Assembly: GCA_965262305.1 (NCBI GenBank)
Contig: CBDHEY010000002.1
Span: 1,736,001-1,800,000, forward strand
Source: CBDHEY01 sp965262305
GTDB taxonomy: Bacteria > Pseudomonadota > Gammaproteobacteria > Pseudomonadales > Cellvibrionaceae
DNA length: 64,000 nucleotides
Direction of reading: 5' to 3'
Made by a program: the position numbers and the translations under genes. The notes beneath the pieces are model-generated. The model had not been told where the DNA came from and did not search any database. It saw nothing but the letters and a program-made list of their open reading frames with translations. Shown in pieces: positions 45,970-53,100 of this stretch; positions within the stretch are counted from its first letter, which is position 1; each line of letters starts with the position of its first letter.

Positions 45970-46314
45970 ATTCAGAAAAGCTATCTTCTAAAATTTTTCT
46001 ATTGGATAGGCTTGCATTGCTAATATTGTCTAATCTTGCTTTAAGTCAGTTAGACAATATTTTAAATGCAAAAGAAGTTGAGCGAAGTAAATATAATTTT
46101 TTAGATCATGGCCAATTCTTCTAAAATCTGAAAGGTACCTCTTTCTTACAGATTTAGAAAGCCAGTAAGAGTGTTTACACATTAAAAAAATATATTCCGA
46201 GAAACTCTTAGATCTCAGGACTCAGTATATCTAGATTGGAGGGTTAATTTTTGAAGCGTTAACTTTCTACTCTAGATTTTAGACTTAATACTTCAGAAAA
46301 ATTTGTAAACCGTT
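45970..46314. other. 345-bp gap between convergent ppiD and murI
   Basis: It holds a perfect 12-bp inverted repeat, AATATTGTCTAA (46022-46033) and TTAGACAATATT (46050-46061), with a 16-nt loop followed by TTTAAA. This could act as a transcription stop for ppiD, but the stem is AT-rich. Nothing else is recognised. Confidence 0.5.
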
Positions 46315-47127
46315 TTAGTTTTGTTGAAAAGAATTTAATAAAAACGCCTCAAAAGCTTTTCTCTTTTTTTGATTTTCTATTGTAAAAATTACTCTTACAG
46401 TTGGTTTTTTAATACCAAATTTATCAGAGTCAAATACCATCTCCAAACGGTCAACTGTTCTATTGGCTACAGCTTCGCCTGAGTCAACGATTGCGATGTT
46501 TTTTTCTTTTATTTTAGGATGAGAAAGGAAGGATTTTTTTAGCAGGGGAAAATGTGTGCAAGCTAGCACGATTGTATCTATAAGCTGCAGTGAATCTAAA
46601 GATAGAAGAGAGTCTATTTCTTTAAAGATCAAGTGCATATTTTGATCTTCGTTCTGCACTTTTTGCTCGGCTTCATGAACCAGTATTTCGCTGCCATACA
46701 AAAATACCTCAGTGTTAGTTGCAAAATCTCTTATAAGATCTTGGGTGTAGGAGCGAGAGATGGTCGCGGGCGTGGCTAACACGCCAATATGACCTGATTG
46801 ACTTAACTTTGCTGCTGGTTTAATAGCAGGTACCACCCCAACAAAATCAATTTTTGGATGCTCTTCTCGCAATAGACTAAGCACTAAAGTACTCACTGTA
46901 TTGCAAGCAATAATAACGATATTCGGTTCACACTTTTTAATAAACTGCCTTTGGAGTGTTAAAACTCGCTCAGATAGCCTTTGATCTTCCATGTTTCCAT
47001 ATGGGAATTCAGCATTATCAGCGACATAAGTTAAATGACAATGTTGAATGCGTTGAAGAACTTCTCGTGCGATTGATAAGCCTCCTGCGCCAGAGTCAAA
47101 TATTAGTATGTTAGGTTTCTGATCCAT
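46315..47127 (-). CDS. murI: Glutamate racemase
   Basis: Makes D-glutamate for peptidoglycan. It has 270 residues. IFDSGAGGLSIAREVLQ holds the first catalytic Asp region; the two catalytic cysteines lie in VIIACNTVSTLVL and IVLACTHFPLL. YVADNAEFPYGN is also diagnostic. It is divergent from rmuC, with ~126 bp between them. Confidence 0.95.
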   Translation of the reverse strand: MDQKPNILIFDSGAGGLSIAREVLQRIQHCHLTYVADNAEFPYGNMEDQRLSERVLTLQRQFIKKCEPNIVIIACNTVSTLVLSLLREEHPKIDFVGVVPAIKPAAKLSQSGHIGVLATPATISRSYTQDLIRDFATNTEVFLYGSEILVHEAEQKVQNEDQNMHLIFKEIDSLLSLDSLQLIDTIVLACTHFPLLKKSFLSHPKIKEKNIAIVDSGEAVANRTVDRLEMVFDSDKFGIKKPTVRVIFTIENQKKRKAFEAFLLNSFQQN

Positions 47128-47253
47128 ATCGAAATTCTAGTAAAGTCAGCGTATAGTAGCTATGTTCGGACTATCTGATACCAACATTACGTTTATCTCT
47201 ATAATTTTTAGTGATAGTAATTATGAAGCTAATTCTAAAGTCTAAGTAATATT

Positions 47254-48738
47254 GTGCAAACTTTTTTCTCTCCTGATTTTTTGGTCGACGCTAATCCAAT
47301 GTTAATCCTACTTGTTGGGTTAGCCGTTGGTTCCTTTACATCCCTCGTAATTTGTTTTTTTATCGCCCATAGAAAGTCTCGTGAATTTTCCAGAGAGCTT
47401 GAAGCAATAAATGGACGTCATAAAACATTGTTGGATCATGAATTGGAAAGACAAGCACTGGAACATATGAATGAAAAAACTAGACTTGAAGGTGATTTTC
47501 AAAGCAAAATTATTAGTCTAGAGAGCGAATTAAATGCACTTAGGTCAATTTCACAAGACAAGGAAAGTGAATTAGTTTCGTTAAGGGGAATTAAAGACGA
47601 GTATATCCAGCTAAAAACTAAGTTGATTGAACAAAAAAATCATTTTGAATCTCAAACATTATTATTAAACGAGACTAAGAACCGATTGTTTAAAGAGTTC
47701 GAGCTAAGTGCTGCTAAGCTATATGAAGAAAAACAAAAACATTTTATTCAAAGTGGTAAGCAAAGTATTGATGCTATAGTTTCTCCATTTAAAGAGCAGA
47801 TTAAAGATTTTAACAAAAGGATTGAAGATGTCTATCACAAGGAAAATACTCAGCGAAACCAACTTTTAGGTCAAATTACGGAATTGCAAAAGCAAACCCT
47901 TAAAATAAGCGAAGATGCGAATAATTTGGCCTCTGCTTTGAAAGGTGATAATAAGCTTCAAGGTTCTTGGGGTGAAATTATTTTAGAGCGATTACTTGAA
48001 GAATCTGGACTAACGAAAGGTAGGGAATATGAAACACAGCTTACTTTATCCGACGATTCTGGTGCAAAATTGCGACCCGATGTAGTGATTCATCTGCCTG
48101 AAGATAAAGACGTTATTATTGATTCTAAGGTATCTCTTGTCGACTACGAAAAATTGGCAAATGAACCGGATGTTGAAATGCAAAAATCGTTATTGAATGC
48201 GCATTTGGACTCAATAAAAAATCATATTCGTTCATTGTCTTCTAAACGCTATGAGTCTATTTCCGAAATTAAAACTCTAGATTTTGTTTTTTTATTTATA
48301 CCAATTGAAAGCGCATATTTAGCTGCGTTAAATGCTTCCCCAAATTTATTTAAAGATGCCCAAGATAAAAATATTGTGATTGTTAGTCCTTCTAGTTTAA
48401 TGGTTGCATTACGAATCGTGGAAACTATCTGGCGCTATGAAAAGCAAAATACAAATGCAGAAAAAATCGCAAATAGTGCAGGAAAACTATATGATCAGTT
48501 TGTGCTTTTTGTCGAGTCAATGGAAACAATTGATACTCATCTGAACAAAGCGCAAGATGCGTATAACAAATCATTCAATCGTTTGTCTCAAGGTAGAGGC
48601 AATTTGGTTAAACGTATTGAAGACCTTAAATCATTAGGTGCTAAAACTTCACGAAAAATGCCACTTAACCTTAAAACAGATGCACTAGAACAGAACATAC
48701 TAGATTTAGACACTCTAGACAAAAGTCATTTAGATTAA
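47254..48738 (+). CDS. rmuC: DNA recombination protein RmuC
   Basis: 494 residues. An N-terminal membrane helix (ANPMLILLVGLAVGSFTSLVI) is followed by a long coiled coil (~residues 40-200) and a PD-(D/E)XK-like nuclease domain: LQGSWGEIILERLLEESGL, LRPDVVIHLPEDKDVIIDSK (catalytic D and DSK), and VFLFIPIESAYLAAL. RmuC limits DNA inversions and replication-linked rearrangement. The start is GTG without a strong ribosome site. A DUF2489 gene follows after 20 bp. Confidence 0.93.
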   Translation: MQTFFSPDFLVDANPMLILLVGLAVGSFTSLVICFFIAHRKSREFSRELEAINGRHKTLLDHELERQALEHMNEKTRLEGDFQSKIISLESELNALRSISQDKESELVSLRGIKDEYIQLKTKLIEQKNHFESQTLLLNETKNRLFKEFELSAAKLYEEKQKHFIQSGKQSIDAIVSPFKEQIKDFNKRIEDVYHKENTQRNQLLGQITELQKQTLKISEDANNLASALKGDNKLQGSWGEIILERLLEESGLTKGREYETQLTLSDDSGAKLRPDVVIHLPEDKDVIIDSKVSLVDYEKLANEPDVEMQKSLLNAHLDSIKNHIRSLSSKRYESISEIKTLDFVFLFIPIESAYLAALNASPNLFKDAQDKNIVIVSPSSLMVALRIVETIWRYEKQNTNAEKIANSAGKLYDQFVLFVESMETIDTHLNKAQDAYNKSFNRLSQGRGNLVKRIEDLKSLGAKTSRKMPLNLKTDALEQNILDLDTLDKSHLD

Positions 48739-48758
48739 TTTAAAACACAGATGAGAAA

Positions 48759-49235
48759 ATGATTATGTGGATTCTATTGGGAATCGGTCTTACTATTATC
48801 TTAGTATTGTCTTCTGTCGCAGGTTATTACTTATATTTAGTAAAACGTCAGAAGGAAGCGCAAAAAAAACAAAAACAGGAATTAAAACTCGTTGCCGAAA
48901 AAAAACGTAAGGAACACGTTAGGAGTATTGTATTGTTGTCCAGAGCACTAATACAAGATGAAGTAAGCCTAACTGAAGCGAGTATTCGGATTAATGCTAT
49001 TGCTTCTGCAATAGATCTAACGGAAGAATCTCGAGAAACTCTAAGCGTATTTAAACAACTATCCGAAGCTACGTCTCACATTCCAATTTTAGATGCATGG
49101 AAGAAATTGAGTCGTTCAGAAAAAAATAGACTTGAGAAAGAACGCTTATCTATCGAGAAAAAATATGCCGATTTTGTTAAAGCTGCCGCTCAAAAAATTC
49201 TAGATGGTCCAGAGTCTTTAAATGCGACGTTTTAA
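48759..49235 (+). CDS. DUF2489-type membrane protein
   Basis: 158 residues. An N-terminal membrane helix (WILLGIGLTIILVLSSVAGYYLYLV) is followed by a lysine-rich helix and a conserved domain (VRSIVLLSRALIQDEVSLTEASIRINAI), typical of the gammaproteobacterial DUF2489 family of unknown function. It lies 20 bp after rmuC, probably in one operon, and overlaps the convergent trmA 3' end by 18 bp. Confidence 0.8.
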   Translation: MIMWILLGIGLTIILVLSSVAGYYLYLVKRQKEAQKKQKQELKLVAEKKRKEHVRSIVLLSRALIQDEVSLTEASIRINAIASAIDLTEESRETLSVFKQLSEATSHIPILDAWKKLSRSEKNRLEKERLSIEKKYADFVKAAAQKILDGPESLNATF

Positions 49236-50309
49236 AAGCATGCCGCACTCTCTGTGTTCGGTATAGGGGAATTGATCAAACAAAGCAAAACGTTCAACTT
49301 GGTGCGTTTCATTTAGTATGGAAAGGTTATTCTTTAATGTAATAGGATTACAAGATATATAAAGAATATTATCAAAACGCTGGATCATTTTAATGGTTTT
49401 ATCATCGAGTCCAGATCTAGGTGGATCTACAAATACCGTAGAAAAATCATATTCATCTAAATCTATCTCTCTTAGTCGTCTAAACTCTCGAACTTTGTTA
49501 ATAGCTTGAGTAAACTCTTCACTTGATAGCCTTACAACACTTATATTTGTACATTTGTTCTGTGAAATATTATATTTTGCAGAATTTACAGATACCTTTG
49601 ATACTTCCGTCGCTAAGACTTTGCTAAAATTCTTCGATAGTGGGAGCGTGAAATTTCCGTTTCCACAGTAAAGTTCTAGCAAGTCACCACCTAACTCTTT
49701 CGATACGTTACAAGCCCAGTTCAGCATGTTTTGGCAAACAAAACCGTTTGGCTGTGTAAACCCTGTTTCTATCTGTTGGTAAGTGTACTCTCCATTATCT
49801 AAGCTAAATTGTTCAGATACGTAATCTATATCTGTAACGATTTTTTGTCCGCGACTTCGGCCGATAATCTTGGTACCTAGATTATTTGCTAAGGTTTTTG
49901 CACTATCCAGCCAATCACTATCAAGATGTTTGTGGTAGATAAGCGTAATCAATGAGTCTAAACTGGTGGTGGTTAAAAATTCAACTTGGAATAGTTTTCG
50001 TCTTAGGGTTTCATTTGATTCGACATGCTGAATAAGTAAGGGCATGAGCTCATTTATAAGACGAGAGCCGATACTAAAACAATTAATTTTGATTGTTTTA
50101 TTGTGCTCGCCTTTTTCATGCATTACATAGTAAGTCTTATCTTCTTCGTGCCAAATCTTAAATTCAGCACGCATACGAAAATGAGAAGAAGGAGAAGGGA
50201 ATACTTCCAGGTCTGGTGGCGAGAATAATTTAAATTCTTCTATGGTCTTAACGATTTTTTCGTTAAGTTGAAGTTGATAGTTTTCGGTTTTGGCAATACC
50301 TAAAGTCAT
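49218..50309 (-). CDS. trmA: tRNA (uracil-5-)-methyltransferase TrmA
   Basis: Makes m5U54 in tRNA with SAM. It has 363 residues (E. coli 366). The SAM site is LLELYCGNGNFTLPLS; TVFVDPPRSGLDD follows, and the catalytic Cys is in ILYISCNPITL. The N-terminus lacks a TRAM domain, as in TrmA but not RlmD. FSPPDLEVFPSPSSHFRMRAEF is the family N-terminal signature. Tail-to-tail overlap with the DUF2489 gene. Confidence 0.96.
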   Translation of the reverse strand: MTLGIAKTENYQLQLNEKIVKTIEEFKLFSPPDLEVFPSPSSHFRMRAEFKIWHEEDKTYYVMHEKGEHNKTIKINCFSIGSRLINELMPLLIQHVESNETLRRKLFQVEFLTTTSLDSLITLIYHKHLDSDWLDSAKTLANNLGTKIIGRSRGQKIVTDIDYVSEQFSLDNGEYTYQQIETGFTQPNGFVCQNMLNWACNVSKELGGDLLELYCGNGNFTLPLSKNFSKVLATEVSKVSVNSAKYNISQNKCTNISVVRLSSEEFTQAINKVREFRRLREIDLDEYDFSTVFVDPPRSGLDDKTIKMIQRFDNILYISCNPITLKNNLSILNETHQVERFALFDQFPYTEHRECGMLLKRRI

Positions 50310-50321
50310 AAATTCTGAATA

Positions 50322-50353
50322 AAAAAAAGCCCCGTATAATACAGGGCTTTTTC
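50322..50353 (-). terminator. Rho-independent terminator of yccA
   Basis: AAAGCCC pairs with GGGCTTT across an 11-13-nt loop. On the minus strand it is followed by about eight T. It lies between yccA and trmA. Confidence 0.8.
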
Positions 50354-50373
50354 TCTTTCATAAAGATTAAATA

Positions 50374-51057
50374 TTAATCGTCACCACCAAATGCACCGAT
50401 CAAATGTAAAAGCGAGGTGAAAATATTGTAAATGCTAATATATAGGCTGGTAGTTGCCATAATATAGTTTGTCTCACCACCGTGAATAATACGGCTAGTG
50501 TCATATAGAATGAATCCAGACATTAACAAAATAACTGCACCGCTGATCGCCAAGCTAAGTGCTGACATCGCATAACCCAATAGGCTACCAACGATACTTC
50601 CAACAATTGCCAATAAAACAACAACCATTCCAACGACAAGGAAACCTCTCATAAAGCTAAAGTCTTTTTGCGTGGTTAATGCGTAACCAGATAGTGCGAA
50701 GAAAACAAGCGCCGTTCCACCAAGTGCCTGAGTTACAATTGCGCCACCGTTAGCCAAAGCAAGGTAGTGATTTAGCAAGGGACCTAGCGAAATGCCTAAT
50801 AGTCCAGTAAATGCAAAAACCACATAAATTCCTGAGCTTGTGTTTGCAGTACGAGGTAAAACGAACCAAACCAAACCAATCGCTGCAAAAGAACATACGA
50901 TTCCGATAATGTGCGGTAAATTTACCGCCATAGCAATTCCTGCAGTAACTGCTGAAAACGCAATTGTCATTGCCAATAACATATAGGTATTGCGCAATAC
51001 TTTACTTATCTCTTTCGACTCTAAGCGAGTAGTGCTTTGAGAATATAGTTCTTGCAT
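50374..51057 (-). CDS. yccA: Bax inhibitor-1 family membrane protein YccA
   Basis: 227 residues with seven hydrophobic helices. The family signature is visible in the N-terminal VLRNTYMLLAMTIAFSAVTAGIA and the C-terminal SGAVILLMSGFILYDTSRII and SLYISIYNIFTSLLHLIGAF. In E. coli YccA interacts with and inhibits FtsH. It has its own terminator. Confidence 0.93.
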   Translation of the reverse strand: MQELYSQSTTRLESKEISKVLRNTYMLLAMTIAFSAVTAGIAMAVNLPHIIGIVCSFAAIGLVWFVLPRTANTSSGIYVVFAFTGLLGISLGPLLNHYLALANGGAIVTQALGGTALVFFALSGYALTTQKDFSFMRGFLVVGMVVVLLAIVGSIVGSLLGYAMSALSLAISGAVILLMSGFILYDTSRIIHGGETNYIMATTSLYISIYNIFTSLLHLIGAFGGDD

Positions 51058-51301
51058 GATTATTAAACTCCTTCAAGTTTTCGTTTTGACTAATGATACA
51101 ACTTTAGCGTTGTATGTATCTAGTATTCTTAGAAAAAATTCGTAAACTGGGTAATCGATTAGACATTACTAAATGTCTTTTGTTTCAAAACTTACCTAAT
51201 CAAAATAGGTCCTGGAAAGGTAATTTACAAGTCTTAATATTTTATTTTACGGAGTCGTATTTAAATGGATGAGAATGCGTAACTATAATTGTTTTAAGTG
51301 T

Positions 51302-52003
51302 TTACTTTAGTGCATATTCAAGTATTACATCGGTTGAGGCGTCAACCAAGTCAACGGACGATTTACCAGAACTTTTCATTGCTTTGTCAACCAAATAAGT
51401 GCCTACCCTGTAACCAATCAGACGGCGTCCATCTGGGTGACGGAACATCCATTTATGATATTCGGAGAGATCTGTTACCTGAAGTATTTCTTGAAACCAT
51501 GTGTGAATATCAGCAGGGTGGGTTGGCCATGGATTATCTCCTGTGCCAAAGTCTCGTTCAAAGGTGACGGCTAATCCTTCACTGACCGCAGCGTCTATCA
51601 TACGAATAGGCTCTTCAACCATATATTGCGCCCATCCACGCGCAACGTGGTGGTATTCATGGTAAAGCGTACTTTTAAGATGGGCTTTCACAATTGCAAG
51701 GACACCTTCTGGCCTTTCATGATCTACAGTCCAGCGTATCCTATTGCGATCAATTGATTGCCCTAATTCTCCAGTTTCATCAATTACAATTTTACTTGTA
51801 TTAACTTCCAAGAATATGTCTTCATCGAGGTTTGGGAAGTATTGCCGTACATCTTTGTCAACCGCATCGGCAATTTTCTGGATTTCATCGAGTATTTTGG
51901 GTGTAAAGATATTTTCACCATCGTAGTGGATTTCTACGTCAGAAAAGCAGTTGAACGATAAGGTAGCAAAAGTGACTATCAGAATATTGATTACTTTCGG
52001 CAA
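51302..52003 (-). CDS. Secreted zinc-metalloprotease-like protein (DUF2268 type)
   Basis: 233 residues with an N-terminal signal peptide (INILIVTFATLSFNCFSD, cleavage probably near the Cys or Asp). The metal motif is LYHEYHHVARG, an HExxH with Tyr in the variable site, followed ~35 residues later by VSEGLAVTFERD, which gives the third ligand Glu. Together with HTWF and GYRVGTYLVDKAM this matches the DUF2268 predicted Zn-protease family. The substrate is unknown. It stands alone. Confidence 0.8.
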   Translation of the reverse strand: MPKVINILIVTFATLSFNCFSDVEIHYDGENIFTPKILDEIQKIADAVDKDVRQYFPNLDEDIFLEVNTSKIVIDETGELGQSIDRNRIRWTVDHERPEGVLAIVKAHLKSTLYHEYHHVARGWAQYMVEEPIRMIDAAVSEGLAVTFERDFGTGDNPWPTHPADIHTWFQEILQVTDLSEYHKWMFRHPDGRRLIGYRVGTYLVDKAMKSSGKSSVDLVDASTDVILEYALK

Positions 52004-52132
52004 TGTCTTAGACCCATTTAAATTCTTTTATAATATTAGTCTTGCAATAGACAACTTAATCGAGCTGCGGTTCTAACAAATATAAAATACCCTGTTTCAG
52101 AAGTAATCTAGGCTAAAACTCGAAGTATTTTG

Positions 52133-52504
52133 CTAGATATGCTGATCTACAAGAATAGGATTGCCATCTGGGTCGATAACGACAAAACTTGCTGGACCAG
52201 ATAGGTCATCTTTTGCCTCTTGAACGAATTCAATACCACGCTCTTTTAGCGTTGTTTGCAGTTCTCGAATATCTGTATAGGAATCGATTTTCTTTGCGCT
52301 ACTATCCCAACCTGGATTGAATGTGAGCATGTTTTTATCGAACATACCCTGAAAAAGACCTATTGAAACTGTTTTGTTTCGCATAATTAGCCAATTTTGG
52401 CTTATGTCGCCGCCAGCCGCCTTAAATCCAAATTTCTCATAGAAGGACTTAGACTTTTGAATATCTTTAACTGAAAGGCTTATTGAAAACGCGCCGAGCT
52501 CCAT
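52133..52504 (-). CDS. VOC (glyoxalase/bleomycin-resistance fold) protein
   Basis: 123 residues, one vicinal-oxygen-chelate module pair: ISLSVKDIQKSKSFYEKFGFK at the start and FVVIDPDGNPILVDQH at the end. Metal ligands may be present, but the substrate cannot be told. Relatives include glyoxalases, lyases and antibiotic-binding proteins. No functional neighbours. Confidence 0.85.
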   Translation of the reverse strand: MELGAFSISLSVKDIQKSKSFYEKFGFKAAGGDISQNWLIMRNKTVSIGLFQGMFDKNMLTFNPGWDSSAKKIDSYTDIRELQTTLKERGIEFVQEAKDDLSGPASFVVIDPDGNPILVDQHI

Positions 52505-52748
52505 AATACATTCCCCAAGATAACTTTTTATATTTCAGGATATAACTGTAAGGGAAAAAGTAAAACTAGGGAACTTATCCCCAGCTTTACATAGTTATAG
52601 GAAGCAAACACTGTCTTTTAATTTGACGAAATGCGGTTTCTTTTTGTGACAGCGGTTCTAAGAGAGTGATTTTATTTTCAAAAGGTAAAGTTCAAATCAC
52701 CCCGTCTTTTACACTTTACGGAATAGGACAAATCCTATAGACAAAGCT

Positions 52749-52963
52749 CAGATAAAAAAATAGCCCGCAAAAGCGAGCTAGCTATTTTATGGCGGTGGGG
52801 CAGGGATCATCTCATGCATATCCCTATGCATAACCCTTTGGGCGCTTCGCGGATTAAAATGCTCCAGGCATTTTTTCGGAACCAGGGTTCTCATCTTACT
52901 GCCCCAGATAAAAAAATAGCCCGCAAAAGCGAGCTAGCTATTTTATGGCGGTGGGGCAGGGAT
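52749..52963 (-). repeat. Duplicated tRNA-Ser 3' end plus terminator (59-bp copies, period 156)
   Basis: The 59-bp block at 52905-52963, which covers the last ~18 nt of tRNA-Ser and its terminator, recurs identically at 52749-52807. The 97-nt spacer contains the hairpin TGCATA-TCCC-TATGCA. The distal copy begins at the same tRNA position (ATCCCTGCCCCACCGCCA on the minus strand), so a read-through transcript would carry a second tRNA-like 3' end with CCA and a second terminator. Confidence 0.88.
52907..52945 (-). terminator. Rho-independent terminator of tRNA-Ser
   Basis: On the minus strand AATAGC and an adjoining GC segment pair with GCGGGCTATT, ending in a run of T. An identical second terminator lies 156 nt downstream in the duplicated block. 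Confidence 0.7.
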
Positions 52964-53033
52964 TCGAACCCTGGGAGCTGTTACACTCAACGGTTTTCAA
53001 GACCGCCGCTTTCGACCACTCAGCCACCCCACC
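52946..53033 (-). tRNA. tRNA-Ser (anticodon UGA)
   Basis: 88 nt on the minus strand: acceptor GGTGGGG/CCCCACC, discriminator G, encoded CCA. The anticodon loop CTTGAAA gives TGA at 52997-52999 (as TCA on the plus strand). It has a long class II variable arm and T loop GGTTCGAATCC. It lies between the VOC gene and rne. Confidence 0.96.
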
Positions 53034-53044
53034 GAAGGCGGCAA

Positions 53045-53072
53045 ATTATACATAGGATTGCACTTTGAGCAA
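53045..53072 (-). promoter_or_regulatory. Sigma-70 promoter for tRNA-Ser
   Basis: On the minus strand TTGCTC, a 16-nt spacer and a perfect TATAAT, followed by TTGCCGCC as GC-rich discriminator. It lies just 12 nt from the mature tRNA end. Confidence 0.7.
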
Positions 53073-53100
53073 GCGGCTAACCCTATGAAATTAAAAAAAA

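Noticed and set aside
52814..53068. Small plus-strand gene over tRNA-Ser
   Set aside because: It is antisense to a well-formed tRNA and its promoter.
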